From Calamus simplicifolius (Eukaryota; Streptophyta; Magnoliopsida; Arecales; Arecaceae), in assembly GCA_900491605.1 (NCBI GenBank), contig UESW01003880.1, forward strand, positions 1,158,037-1,222,036: DNA of 64,000 nucleotides. Direction: 5' to 3'. Each line of letters opens with the position of its first letter. Positions within the stretch are counted from its first letter, which is position 1. The notes below the pieces were generated by a model. That model saw only the letters and a list, made by a program, of their open reading frames with translations. It did not search any database and had not been told where the DNA came from. Below, one piece after another: positions 35,302 through 48,224 of this stretch. Both the position numbers and the translations under genes were made by a program.

Positions 35302-37164
35302 GTCAAATTAAGTTAGATCTCACCTAACTTTAAGGGGTTACATTTTATATTAAAAATTTTATATTGATGACCAAGTTGTTGGATGGTCTTGGTTATTTCT
35401 TAACTATTTATGTATCAACAGCCATATAATTTTAAGGTCAAATTTTAATTTATATTATCTATAATATATATAAAGAGAGATGCATTCAAACAGTTTATGT
35501 AATTATAAGCAACAATGAAAAAACGTTTTCTTGCAGTTATTTATTTTCAAAAAAGTTTCATACAATAGGATCTCAGTTATCCATCACCTATTCCTTGTGT
35601 GTAGGTGATAATATAAATATGCATTGTCATCCAGCAAATAATGTGCGTGTATATATATATATATATATTAGTGTTAGGAAATTGTTTTTTTTTTTTTTTA
35701 CCAAAAGCTTGGGGCTAAGCAGACTATAAGCAAGGGATGCTGATATAAGTCAACAACATTATTCAAGCAAGAAAAAGGCGACGCAATACTATTATAGCCC
35801 ATCAACTTAACAGTTCATTAACAAGAAGAGAAGCTTCAAGTTCAAGACTTCTCTATTTTTTATTTTTTAATTTTTATTTTTTTGACCACATGGGCTAATA
35901 AGTCTGCAAATCATACATGTAAGTATTTTAGAAATTATAAATTATATCCAACTATTTGAATCATTGATGTAAGTCTATCATCATTTAAATTTATACTTAA
36001 TTTAAGTAAAGATTTCCCCAGCGCCCTGATAATATCCAAAGAACATCAAGAGTGTTTATATTATACATATTTGAAATGTTCTTTACTTAGATCTAGCTAG
36101 GACTAGATTTAGATGATGAAACTTTTTTTTTTGAGAGTATCTACTACTTCTAAAATATTCATATAAAAAACAATATGATTTGAAGCACTACAAGAAAAAT
36201 AATTATCTATACTCTCTCTTAAATCATTGAATATGATCAGTTATCTCTAAAATGCTTACATAAAAAATCATATAATTTTGAGACATTTAACTTATACATC
36301 AACAAGTCAAAGGAGTATGCATTATTTCATATTATTTATAATGTTTAATTTGTGTATACATCAAGCTAAAAATCTTCAAATTATATGATTTTTAATTTAC
36401 AAGTATTTTAAGAATAATATATATATCTAATGGCTTAAATTATTGATATAAAATTTTTATCATCTAAATTTAGAATTAATCGAATCAAGGTAAAATTTCT
36501 CTTGAACGTAGCTAAATTAGACAAACACTCGCACTCTTGATGTTCTTTAAATATTACCGTGGTATAAAAATTTCCACTCGTCACCACAGAATAGGATCCA
36601 AGGCTAGCTCAAATCAAATTCCATTTTCAATGAGCTTGACCCACCATTTTGACTTGAGACTTGCTAGCTCTGATATATTAATTTCTTTCTTCTTCTTTTC
36701 TTTTTTCTAGTTTACGCTTGCATTGTTTTAAAGCTACCTTTTAAACAGGACACATGGGAGACAGATAAACAGCAGAATGGTTCTAAAAAAGCAGTCTAAA
36801 GAGTCACAAGGAGGCCAATAAGTAATGGGGCATAATATTCTAAAGATAAGTACACAGTGCGGCTTAATAGATATTAAGTTCCACATCAAAACCATTTTGA
36901 AAGATAATTTTCTATCCCAACTCAGAAGCATAAGAATGTGCAAAGTAAAGCACCCACTGAATATTCAAAACATCAATCATTAAGCAAAAAAAGAATATAG
37001 ATAAATGCACAATCATGAAACTTAAAATATGCAGGTTTCATCTGGAATAAATAACTGCAGCATTACAGCTTCTATGACACCATTTCATGCCAATTTCAAA
37101 ATGCATAAGAATGGCAACACGCCAAATTAAGCATTCATCAAAAAGTTAAAGAAAATATGCGTAC
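33120..37164. other. AT-rich spacer or long intron
   Basis: Strongly AT-rich, with a perfect AT dinucleotide run at 35257-35296 and a shorter one near 35650. It lies downstream of the last recognised exon of the S-acyltransferase gene (minus strand), so part of it could be intron; no further exon of that gene was found here. Short frames are random in appearance. Confidence 0.5.
35257..35296. repeat. AT dinucleotide microsatellite
   Basis: About 20 perfect AT units in AT-rich DNA; slippage-prone. Confidence 0.95.
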
Positions 37165-38264
37165 CTGTGATGCTTGTATAAGAGTTAAAACTGCAACTCC
37201 AAAGAAAAGAAAGAAATCCATCAGAAATGATACGGCCCCAGGATGTTGAGTAGCAGAATGGCTCAGCCATGTACCAAAAGATGTTGGAACAATAGGATCT
37301 TTTGCTATTCCTACAACAAAAAATTTAGTTTCCTTTCAATACCAGTGAAGTAGAATATCAGTAAGCAATTTAAAAAGGAAAAAGCTTTAAAAGAACAAAT
37401 TTTAATAAAACACGTACTAATTACAGTTACTACACCAGTAACAATCATAGTAGAAACTTCTAGAATGAGAAACATGAAGAAATCCCACTTGTTTCTCTGC
37501 AATTGCAAGCCATCATTTATTTAATGAATATAAGAAAAAGTACCATGTTATATGGAGGGGGGAGAAAAATGCAGTGCCCCCAAACATATAGGATGCATAG
37601 AAAAGGCTAGACAGCAAGAAACAAAGATGCGAGTTATGACTGTCAAAGCACCTTGCCAATACAATTTGATACCCAAGGACAGTGATGATCAAACTTGTCA
37701 CGCCCCAGACCCAAATATCGGGCTAGGGTGACAACCCGCCGCATGCCGGGCACGCAAGGCGTCACAAAATTTTTCACACATAACACAATTATATATATAA
37801 TCAAGCTAAATCATCACTGAATACTAAAATTTTGGGCTAACACCCTTACACACCACAATAATAAAGTCTGAGCATCAAGCCCTACACATATGTAATATTG
37901 GGGCTACAACAAAATAATGGTCTTGTTTTATTTAATAGAAGATCCATCACCCCACTAATCCATCTTCAACCTCGTGGCTCTGACAAAAACATTGTAAGAT
38001 TTTTGTGAGCTTACACTCAGTAAGTAAGCCATGTTATACAGTCAAATCATAGCATAGCAATCAATAAACACCTAAATGATTTGCATGCTTAAACATTACA
38101 CAAATACTCAAACATGCAATGTAAGTAAACCCACTGTTTATACTCTCAATGGTAACTGTAAATATGACCCACGGCCCTGCAATATCTCAATAGTGTACCA
38201 ACAAGCATCCCCCCTACTGAAAGGGTCGAAATAGTAGGGTCACGCCATATCATAATCCACCAGA

Positions 38265-38478
38265 ACACATACTCTATATGTGTGATGCCACATCGAACTA
38301 GATGCGTGATGCCATAGCGAACCCAAGCAGAACGCGTCCTCTAGACGTGTGAATGACATAAACAAGCAGAACACGTCCTCTAGATGTGTAGGTGGCATAA
38401 ACAAGCAGAACACATCCTCTAGACGTGTAGGTGGCATAAACAAGCAGAACACGTCCTCTAGACGTGTGTGTGGTATGA
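38265..38478. repeat. 39-bp minisatellite with an inverted-repeat core
   Basis: Four to five units contain ACACGTCCTCTAGACGTGT, in which ACACGTC and GACGTGT pair around CTCTA. The first unit reads ACACATACTCTATATGTGT, where both arms changed so that the stem remains perfect. Other units have single-arm changes (GACGTGT to GATGTGT). The repeat lies inside the solo LTR. Confidence 0.85.
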
Positions 38479-39599
38479 CATGATAAAGGAGAACCGCGGC
38501 GACACATAACAGTACCTCACATCACATGCACTCATCATATCAATATATATTGCATAAACAGTGGATTATACTTACTGAACAATTGCATGTAATATATCAC
38601 ACCAATGTCATAATAACTGCATCTCTCATGCATAGTATCCACATGAAATCATAGCACATAAACAGCCATGTATTCATAATATTCATCTACTTACAATTTA
38701 ACCAATAACAATTCTTTATGTCACAATTTATACATTCATATAATGAATAATTTATTAATACTGATAACTGGCTTACTTACCTCAGTACGCAATCCAACAG
38801 GTATAAATCAGCTAGTCAGATGTCTGAGCACCTACAGGATCATTTACACAATTAATTTATTAGAATACGAATATTAAAATGACCCTTAGAATTTCTACCC
38901 AGTCTAGTTCACGGGCCCTACTTTGGGCTCGAATATCTCCCACTACACACACCCAATTGGGGAAGTAAAAATACCCCAAGAAACTAGAATTCACCCAAAT
39001 TCTAGCCATATAATTATTTTTTTAATCCTAGCCCGTTACGGGGTCCAAAATCCAGCCCAAAATCAGCTCACTGCACGGCTCAAAAGGCCCTAAACCGGCC
39101 AGCCCAGCCGGCCCAGTTCAAACCATTCCACCCGATCCCCTGTTTCACCGAACAGGGGACGGGAACTTAGCCGGTGGCCGGGGCCGCCGCCGGCCAAATT
39201 GAGGGCGGTCCGGCCGCCGCCACGGCCGGCCGCCAAACCTCCTCTCTCTCCCTCAATTTCTCTCATCTTCTTCCACTCACCCGCGCGGCACGGTGCTGTG
39301 CCGGCGGCACGACCGGCCGGACCTCCACCGGACGCACGCCCAGCGCCGGTGGAGGCGACAGGCCAAAGCTTGGGCCGGGCGAGGCGGCGAGCACGCCGCC
39401 GGCCCGAACCAACCGGCGGAAGCTGGCTTTCGCCACCGTGCGAGAGAAGGGCCAATTGGCCCTCTCTCTCTCCTCTCTCTCCACCACCACCCCGCCGGAC
39501 GCCTCCCCCGGCATCGGCGGGGTCGCCGGCCGAAGCTGAGGCCCGGTGAGGCGGCGAGCATGCCGCCGGGCCTAAACCAAGGGATCGGCCGGTCTCCAT

Positions 39600-39755
39600 T
39601 GCTTCACTGTCTCCCTCGCTCTCTCTGTTTCTCTGTCTCTCTCTCTCACGCTGTCTCTCTCTCTCTCCCGCTCGCTCTCTCTCTCTTCTCTCTTTGTCTC
39701 TTTCTCTCTCTCACACTCTCTCTGTCTCTGTCCCGCTCGCTCTCTCTCTCTCTGA
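39600..39755. repeat. CT-rich microsatellite
   Basis: Runs of CTCTCT interrupted by GTCTCT and CGCT, within the solo LTR next to its GC-rich block. The frames crossing 39.1-39.8 kb on both strands are products of this composition. Confidence 0.85.
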
Positions 39756-40689
39756 GAGGCAGGGGATTACCTGATGGATGAAGCGCACCAGTCTGAAGGA
39801 AGGAGTCCTCTTCCTCCCTATTAATCCTCACGCGCCGCCTAGAAAAGAGACTCCGAAAACCCATTCGTTACGCGGAATTGTAAACTTAATCGCCACGTGA
39901 AACCGCAGGAATCCCAAGTGTCACCCGTCCTAGGGATCCTATACTAAATCTCACGAACCAGGTAATTAAGGTCTCGGGGGTTACAAAACTGCTCGACACA
40001 GTGGTCACATGTGGAACAATGCTTTGCACGCAGAGGTCTGACAATCTAAGAGATATTCAAATATAAACTGAATAAGAAATTTAGAGTACAAATCTCCTTG
40101 GGCAGAAAAACAAAAAACTTTCAAATTACAATAGAAGGAAAACATACCTTGCATGTTGTACAGAGCTGGGACCAATTTCCAGAGAACAGAGCAGGATTAT
40201 TTAGTTCCATCTTTAGTAAAGGCTCCTGTATGCATAAATATTGAAAGATTAAAACATTGCCATCTTTTTTAAAGAAATCAGTAATTTAGGGTCAGTTTGG
40301 CATTGTTGTTCTTTTTGCGCTTTTATTTCTCTATAAATAGCTGAAATACCAGAATGCAATTGATATTGAAGATAGTGTTTGTAAGGAACTGTTATTCGAT
40401 TTTCAATCTCTTCTGAAAGCTAGTTCATTTTTCTTTTCATATTTTTGAAAACAAAAATAGAAAACAAAAGCAACACCAAATGGGCCCTTAATAATTATTG
40501 CCTCAAGGATCAAAGATCTAACAACCAATCAATTAGGTCATCAGACAAATAACAGCCTGCATCATCAGTATCTTCTTTAATGTGCTAAAATTAATATTTC
40601 ACAAGATACTATGTTGATAAATGTTCCAACAGCAGCCAAGAGAATGCAAAACGTTATTTTCCTTTCACAATTCACTACAAGAGAACAAA

Positions 40690-41200
40690 AATATAGCGAC
40701 GCCCAAATGCATCACTAATGCTAAACATACTATTGCGACGCATTAGCGACGCAATGACGGCGTCGCTACGATGATCGTCGCAATATCAATTTGTCGCAAT
40801 TGCGTTGCTTAACAGTAACTCTCTGCGATGCACTAAATACATCGCAATATATTGCGATGCAACTAAATGCGTCGCAATATTGCGACGCATCCTAAATGCG
40901 TCGCTAATTTTAAAACTAATTTTTAATATTTAATATTATTATTAAATATTGCGATACATTCAATTGTATCGTAATATTGCGACGTATTTAGTTGCATCGT
41001 AATATTTAATAATAATATTTTAGATATATTAGCGACGCAATTTGAGTCGCTAATGCGTCGCTAATTAATTTTTTTTTAAAATATTGCGATGCCAGGTCAT
41101 TGCATCGCAATATTTAATAATAATATTTTAGAAATATTAGCGATGCAATTTCAATCGCTAATACGTCGCTAATTAATTTTTTTTAAAAAAATAAATATTA
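40690..41200. repeat. Left subterminal repeats of the CACTA element
   Basis: Many copies of GCGACGCAT/ATGCGTCGC and degenerate forms in direct and inverted orientation, separated by AT-rich DNA. Subterminal motif arrays are the transposase-binding sites in this superfamily. Confidence 0.85.
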
Positions 41201-41361
41201 AAAATTAAAATGGTTAATACAATTTCATTACATTTAAATATTGATCGAAACATTCATAACTCATATTGATCCAAACATTCATCATTCAATTTCTAAAAAT
41301 AATTAATATATTAAAATTTTGAAGTTTTCATGTACAAAATATAAAAAAAGAAAAAAATACA

Positions 41362-42893
41362 TCAAGAATCGGCACGATCACGTGGAGGCTGGAAACCCTG
41401 CGATATGCGGCTAACCATATCCTGCAACTGACGCATCTGCTCTCGCACGTCTGCAAGCTCCTGCTGAAGGCCTCCCGTACGCTGCTCAAACTCATGCTCA
41501 ACCTCCTGTCGAACCTCCTACCGAACATCCTGTCGAACCTCCTGACGACCTCCTCCGTGATAGATCTCCGAATGTCGTCTAAACGCTCGGCAGGAATATC
41601 GCCAGAATATCGCGAGCTGGAGGCCTGATGGAAAAAATATGCAGAAGCTCTAGTGCCAGACCATAGACCCTATGGTCTCGCGGCTGAGCACCAATAGCCT
41701 CCAAAAACACACGTCGACTCTCCTCTGCTTAGAGTTCGACGGGCATCCCCCCATCAGTGGAGTCGACCTGCGATGCCTGGGAGTGAAGCTCCTCGACTCG
41801 TGTCTTTGAATTATAAAATCAACAATAAATGAATCAATAAATTTTTCTAAATAAAATTTTAGAAATTAAACAGATACAACATAAAGCTAATTTCTTACCG
41901 CAACCTCCCGTGATCGTGTATCGACCCAGGAATCATCCCTCCTGGTGTGCGTCGCCCTGAATAGACGAAACTCACCAGGATCTCGCCCTTCTGCTCAGAC
42001 TATAACAACAGAAAAATTGATATTAAAGTAAGTATTTGTAAATAACTAAATTAGTAATTAAATTATTTATGTTTTCTTACCATATGGCATATGTGCTCCT
42101 GAATTGAAATGGAGCCCGAAGTGTGGCGGGAGAGACCCGTGCCAGGACCGCCCCTCTTGGATCGGCAGTTCATGCTGCTGATGCGACTTCCTACGCTAGC
42201 CATCGACTGCTAGACCTGCTGCCACTCGTGCCAAATACCCTCTGGTACATGCACAGGACGCTGACCCGATGACCTCCAACGATGAAGCATGTCGGAGTAT
42301 CGGCATCCCGTAAGAGCTTCCCATGCTGCCCTAATGGCATCATGGCTGGCAGGGTCCCACGTAAACTTTTTCTACATTAAAATAAATAATTAGTTTCAGA
42401 ATTTATTAAGATTAAGAAATTTTATATCAGTGATAAATTATATTAATAAGTTTACTTGAAACTCTGAAAAATAAAACTCCTCGTGGCTGCAGATACATGG
42501 CGCCAATCGTAGCCACTGGGATCTGCATGCCTCTGAAATATGGAGCTGATGTGCTCGATACATGATGCTGCTCAATAAATCTATTAAAAAAATGCATGTT
42601 TATAAGTAATTGGCTTAAAAATATAAACATATATTTTTAATTAGTATATACTTACAGCCTATGAGCATCCAGTCGAAGTACGGTGCGGCCGACGGTGGAA
42701 GAACTCTCGGAGGTCTGTGCCGATCGGCTGATGATAATAGCAATGCAAGATCACCACCAACTGCTAGAGAGATCGAGGCTGTGCAATGTGTGGAGATCCA
42801 AACTCTCCATCTCCAAAGCTCATGTGATCTGATGCTGCAGGGCTACGTCTGCTCATTCCGTCCATCGTCGGTAGATCTACCTCTGCCCATCAT
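41362..42893 (-). pseudogene. CACTA second gene (Ptta/En/Spm plant transposase, PF03004-like)
   Basis: Read on the minus strand from MMGRGRSTDDGRNEQT at 42893. A conserved block lies at 42370-42070 (KKFTWDPASHDA, WEALTGCRYSDMLHRWR, RSKRGGPGTGLSRHTSGSI), typical of the second gene of CACTA elements. Probable introns separate the blocks. The C-terminus (about 41520-41362) is a coiled coil with VEHEFEQRTGGLQQELADV, ending RDRADS and TGA at 41364-41362. Stops near 42845 and 42210 interrupt the frame. By analogy with TnpA-type proteins it would bind the subterminal repeats. Confidence 0.7.
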
Positions 42894-42996
42894 ACTGAAA
42901 ATACTAAAGATTCATGAATTAAATTACGATTAATGATTGACTATGTAAAAATTTAACACTTATAAAAATAAATTGAATTTAAAAAAACCTCTATGT

Positions 42997-45900
42997 TTAA
43001 TCGGTTTCATTTGTTTCGTGAAATGTTGGTTCAACATCCGATGCCGTATCGGACTGCGATTCAGTTTCATTATCATCGGAAGGAAACCGAACATTTGCAT
43101 CCGCAATTTCTTGGACATCACCATTTGGATCTCTAAGTGATGTTTCAGGAGCCCTTGTGTCGTCCTCAATTGCATGCATTTCCATCTCATCCTCTTGAAA
43201 TGCAGGGCACTCGGCTGATTGACTTGATGAACTCTCCTCTAATACGATTGTTGAACGTGGGACGATTTTAGAAACAGCCCACCAATCTCGCTTGTCGTTG
43301 CGCAAACTTGGATATCCGCAGTAAAACACTTGCTGAGCTTGGGATGCAAGGATGAATGGGTCATATTTTTGCAATCTTCGTCGATGGTTCACTTCAACCA
43401 AATTGTAGTCGTTATGAACCCTTTTGCCCACAGGAACTATCGGATCGAACCAATCGCAACGAAACAATACGGTTCGTTTCATAGGCCAACCGGGATATTC
43501 AACTTCAACCACCTCTACTAACTTTCCGTAATAATCCTGCATATTTGCTCCAACACTTTCTCCTTTAACACACGCCCCAGTTCTGCGTGCCTCTTGAAGC
43601 TGCTAATCGTTCAATCTGAAATTTGTACCCATTAACAAAATAGCCAGTAGAGGTTGTTACGGTCTTCAATGGCCATTGCGATAGACATTTAATGAAAATA
43701 TTGTCGTTGTGGACCATGGACCGTTTACCTATAAATTAATAAGCTATTCACAACCAATTCAAAAAATAAAAGCCATTATTGAAATTGATTGAGTGATACT
43801 ACTCACAAATTCATAAAACCAGTAAGCAACTCCGTTTCTAACTTCTGCCAAATTGCAACTTGACTGATGTCGGGATTCATCTGTCGTTGTCTATCACAAT
43901 ACATCCTTATGGGATGATAATGGATTAAAACTTATGTTAGCAATTAAATATTATGGTATATTGTAATTTAAATTAGTAGTTCCAATTAAGCATTGAAGTA
44001 TACACTTACTCAATATATGGATCGACTTCTCTACAGTTCATTAGGATGTAATAATGTGCTGCATTATACTCCATATCGCTAAGATTTCTTGACTTCTGCC
44101 CCCCAAATGAATGGCCGATACCTTTAAAAATTGATATTCTACCGTCATTAGGTTCTCCTTCGTCCACACATACGTCATCGTTACGACCAAGATTTTGGCT
44201 CCTCGTGTGGACGTGACCCTCAAAGTAATGCGAGGCAAAAGCTGAAACTTCTTCGACCAAGTGTGCATTGCATATAGAACCTTCAACCCTTGCCTTATTA
44301 CGCACATTATTTTTTAACTTCTTAAGGTACCTATATGTAAAGTTGAGACAAAAAAAAAAAAATTAACCAATTTTTTCGCAATGAAATAATATTTGAAATG
44401 TCAACATGTCTTAATGATGTATATATTTACCTCTCGAAAGGATACATCCAGCGATACTGCACGGGACCAGCTATGCTCGCTTCGTATGGCAAGTGAACCG
44501 GTAAATGCTCCATTGAGTCAAAAAAACTGGAAGGAAATATTCGCTCAGCTTGCATAAAATAATTGGAATTTCCTCCTCAAGCCTTGCCATGGATGCAGAA
44601 GTAATGACTGCGGCAGATAACTCCTTGAAGAATAAGCTGAGCTCCGTAATGCCTTCCAGACATGTTGCGGAAGCAACTCACGAAAAGCTATAGGCAATAA
44701 CCGTTGCATGAAAACATGGCAGTCGTGACTCTTCATGCCGAACAACTTGAGCTTATGCATGTCCACACACCTACCGATATTTGAGGCATAACCATCTGGA
44801 AATTTTAACCCTCTAAGCCAGTTACATAAAACTTCTCGTGAATTTCTGTCAAGAGTGTAACAGGCTTTAGGATAGGTCCCATCGGCACTCCTCCTCAAAT
44901 CACCTCTTCTGCAATACTGATTAAGTTCTTCTCTTGACTTTGCAGTATCTTTGGTTTTTCCCGGGATGTTTAGCACCGTGTTAAATATGTTATCAAAGAA
45001 ATTTTTCTCGATATGCATAACATCCAAGTTGTGCCGGATGAGATTTGTGCTCCAATAAGGCAAATCCCAAAATATACTCGCTTCTTCCAGTTATGTTCTT
45101 TACATATACGGCCATTTATTCTATCTGCATCTGGTTCCCAAGCATACCTCAACCCCAAATGCTCTATAGTATCAAATATATCCGTGCCGGACCTAACCGG
45201 TTCGGCAATTTTGTGACTGCTTTGTTCTTCCGGAAGGCGATCAAGTTACGCCTGTAAGGATGATTTGGGGGCAAGAACTTCCTATGATTATCAAACCATG
45301 ACTGCTTACCACTCTTCTGCAATGTAAATGCATCCGAATCATACATGCAATGAGGGCATGCCAGACGTCCAGCAGTGCTCCAACCAGACAACATTGCATA
45401 TGCCGGGAAAATCACTTATTGTCCACATCAAAGCAGCTCTCATGATGAAATTTGTTTCATAGAAATGTCGTAGGCTACGACTCCTGTTTCCCACAACATT
45501 TTCAATTCGGCCACCAACGGTTGCAGAAAGACATCAATCTTTTCCTTTGGATTTGATGGTCCTGGAACCAAAACGGTTAAAAACATTGCAGTATCTTTCA
45601 TGCACTTCCACGGAGGAAGGTTATATACAGTCAGTATCACAGGCCAACATGAATACTGTTGCCCCGCTTGACCAAATGGTTGGAAGCCATCGGTACAAAG
45701 ACCTAATCTCACATTCCTTATATCTTCAGCGAAATCAGGATGATTTTCATTGAAATGCTTCCAAGCTTTTGAATCTGATGGATGCCGCATTTCATCCTCT
45801 TTAGATTCATGTTCGGCATGCCATCTCATATCAGCAGCTGTAGCCTCAGATCTGTATAATCTCTGCAGGCGTGGGGTAAGAGGAAAGTAATGCATCCTCT

Positions 45901-46693
45901 TGTAAGGCACACTTTTCCTCCTACTTGTACCGGCTCCCCCTTCGGTGTTTTTGTACCTCGATTGCCCACAAATCTTACACCATCTCAGCTCTGAGTCTTC
46001 ACCCCAATATATCATACAATTGTTCAAGCAACAATCGATCTTATTAACTGGGAGCCCAAGCCCACGCAACAACTTCTTCGTTGAGTAAAAACTGTCTGCT
46101 GCAACATTATCATTTGGCAAAATTTCTTTGATTAACCCAGCTACAGAATTGAACGCCTTTTCTGATAATCGATGTTCTGCCTTAATATTCAACAACCGAG
46201 CAGCGTAGACAACTGGGAATGACCCTCACAACCAGGATACAATTCTTGATTTGCAGCACGCAACATATCATAAAATTGTTGTGCATTCTGGATTTGGTTC
46301 TTCCATAAATGTATTCTGATTGAATTCATTACCCGATGCATTCATCACCATTTCTTCATATGTGTTTAAATTCACAAATGGTTCATCTACGGGAATTGAC
46401 ACTTGTTGGCTTGTAACAGCTACTGGAATTTCCTCTGGTTCACCATGACAGTACCAAACATCGTAATCAGGAACAAACCCCTTTTTACACAAATGCACCT
46501 TAACAGTTTCAACATCTCTGTAGGCTTTATTCTGACACCTGTGGAAGTTGCATGGGCACCTAATCCTAGGCCCATCCATCCATTCAGGTTGGCTACATGC
46601 AAATGCGATAAATTCTTCCAATCCATTCAGAAAATCTGGATTAAGCAAGCCATCTTTTATCCTTGCATACATCCACGAGCGAGCCCCGCTCAT
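42997..46693 (-). pseudogene. CACTA transposase, TNP2 family, frameshifted
   Basis: Starts MSGARSWMYARIKDGLLN at 46693. Order: transposase-associated domain (about 46690-46440, CPCNFHRCQNK), the TNP2 domain (about 46200-44540: WCKICGQSRYKN, LGLCTDGFQPFG, WPVILTVYNLPPW, NLDVMHIEKNFFDNI, FGMKSHDCHVFMQRLLPIA), a DUF4218-type region (44305-44006), and a DUF4216-type region ending at 42997 (VLFRCDWFDP, GYPSLRNDKRDWWAV). TNP2 proteins cut and join the transposon ends. Frame changes near 46270, 46205, 45440, 45170, 45060 and 44600 make it inactive as written. A GC-rich exon-like leader with a GTAAGC donor upstream (48690-48530) may be its 5' UTR. Confidence 0.9.
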
Positions 46694-47064
46694 TTTTGAC
46701 CGACTTATACAATTTCTGGTAAACCATTAAAGAAACCACAAATAAAACTATATTAGCATTACTAATATATAACTAAATTATTTCTTTTACACAACTAAGG
46801 TAATAACAACCATTAAATCATTTATAACTAAACCAATTTTCTTTTACACAACTAAGGTCCCTACCCTGCAAGGCCGGGCCACGGCTACGATCCTTGGCGT
46901 GCTAGAAGGACCGAGGCACAGGTTCATGCCAGGCTAATGCTAGGGCTTGAGTTCGGGCCGGGCCGCAAGCGGTCCGTTCAATCATGAGACTTCACAAGCA
47001 ATTCAAGTGTCCTAAATTAATTCCACCTTCACTCCATGTCTAAAAGGTAAGGCCCTATCCCATT

Positions 47065-47268
47065 CAAGAATATTTTTTGTGATATGTTATTCTGCTATTA
47101 ATTATCATCGATGGTTTACGTTGAAATTTCAGCAGCATTTCCCCATATGTTCTCCTAAATGTGTGGTATATATGCCACACTAGGAGAACGTATGAGCAAA
47201 TACAAACCGCAATCTCAACCAACGATGATTAATAGCAGACTAACATATCACAAAAAATATTCTCAAAC
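47065..47268. repeat. 204-bp foldback inside the CACTA element
   Basis: The left arm begins AGAATATTTTTTGTGATATG and the right arm ends with its reverse complement, with about 23 perfectly paired bases at the base. Pairing then continues with small bulges to a tip at CATATGTTCTCCT / AGGAGAACGTATG and a loop of ATATATGC. It could be a MITE, or an inverted repeat transcribed into a small-RNA precursor. No coding potential. Confidence 0.85.
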
Positions 47269-47284
47269 TGTCCACCAAGGACAA

Positions 47285-47323
47285 TTTGAGAATTTGCAAG
47301 ACTAAGTCTTACAAATTCTCAAA
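47285..47323. repeat. 39-bp near-perfect hairpin next to the foldback
   Basis: TTTGAGAATTTGCAAGACT, one base, then AGTCTTACAAATTCTCAAA: 19-bp arms with one mismatch. It begins 16 bases after the larger foldback, and its GAGAAT/ATTCTC ends echo that foldback's base. Confidence 0.85.
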
Positions 47324-48224
47324 CGGGTCTAAAGGTTATAGTGCTGTGATTAATAATATGGAAATCCGAAGACAATCAAACTTATGCTTGTTATTCATAA
47401 ATTCTTATCAATTATACATATATAAATAGTGTTCTATATATATAGTCACTAACTTCTTAAGATTATTATGTCGAATATAAATGTTTGTGAAGACTAAAAT
47501 ATAAATCATTGAAACTACTAATTTGTTGCTAAAAATTAAATAAAACTACAACAAGACTTTCATTCTAGCATTACATAATTTAATGCATCATTCAATTTGA
47601 AGCAGAATGTAAATAATCAAGACATAACAATTGTAAATAACTACAAATGTACAAATATTATTGCATAAACAGCTATAAAGAAATAAAATAGGCTTGGCAG
47701 CTTATTGAACCAACATGATGTATCATGCCAATTCTCTAAAGCCACATGTGAGAAACAGTCAAGAAAATGAAAGGCACAACTCCTAATAATAGTCATTATT
47801 AGGCTACCAGCTGCCAATCTAATCTAGGCCTAACCTAATGCATAAAATCTTGACTGTGATTATAATATAAAAATTATGATTAATATCCTATTAGTGGAAC
47901 CAGAATTAAATCACGTGATCTAGCCTAAATGAAACCCTAATTGTATCATGAGTAACAATTCTAGTGTTAGGCTTGCTTTTAATTTAAGAAATCGAGTTGT
48001 TGAATAATAATATTTTGTTAAATTAAATAATGATGATCATTAATAATCTAAATCATTGAATATGTTGTTATTATTTCTAAACATTTATATAAATATTTAT
48101 ATTATAAATATATAATAGTATTTAAAATATTAAATATAATATTAATATAAATATTATGTTATATAGTTAATAGTAAATAAATATAATATTAAATATTTAA
48201 AACTCATTTTTTTAACTTATTTTT

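Larger units (their letters stand above)
37696..39985. mobile_element. Solo LTR (or LTR-like element), 2,290 bp, with AAACT target duplication
   Basis: Begins TGTCACGCCCCAGACCC and ends GGGGGTTACA (TG...CA), flanked by perfect 5-bp duplications AAACT at 37691-37695 and 39986-39990. No PBS, polypurine tract or coding domain lies inside, which fits a solo LTR left by recombination between two LTRs. Inside are a hairpin minisatellite (38265-38478), a GC-rich block (39160-39560) and a CT-rich stretch (39600-39755). Direction of transcription is not determined. Confidence 0.85.
37165..40225 (-). pseudogene. TIP1-like: TIP1-like ankyrin DHHC S-acyltransferase gene, core exons, interrupted by an LTR insertion
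   Basis: Four minus-strand exons with proper splice sites. a: 40225-40148, EPLLKMELNNPALFSGNW..CTTCK. b: 40045-39986 then, beyond the insertion, 37690-37652, IVRPLRAKHCSTCDHC..EQF then DHHCPWVSNCIGK. c: 37496-37418, RNKWDFFMFLILEVSTM. d: 37310-37165, PTSFGTWLSHSATQHPGAVSF ending LTLIQASQ. Exons c and d join in frame (79 + 146 nt). This is the cysteine-rich DHHC domain plus transmembrane segments 3-4 of plant ankyrin-repeat protein S-acyltransferases (Arabidopsis TIP1/PAT24), which palmitoylate proteins at Golgi or plasma membranes. The 2.29-kb insertion at 37696-39985 separates EQF from the catalytic DHHC. Ankyrin exons and the C-terminal exons were not found; a 12-kb CACTA element lies upstream. 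The coding part has no other lesion, so the loss looks recent. Confidence 0.88.

Noticed and set aside
39090..39864. Several 80-170 codon frames in a GC-rich patch
   Set aside because: Overlapping frames on both strands of GC- and CT-rich low-complexity DNA inside the solo LTR, with no family match.
46268..46693. Separate small gene with a zinc-finger-like CPCNFHRC
   Set aside because: It is the N-terminal transposase-associated domain of the CACTA transposase, separated only by a frameshift.
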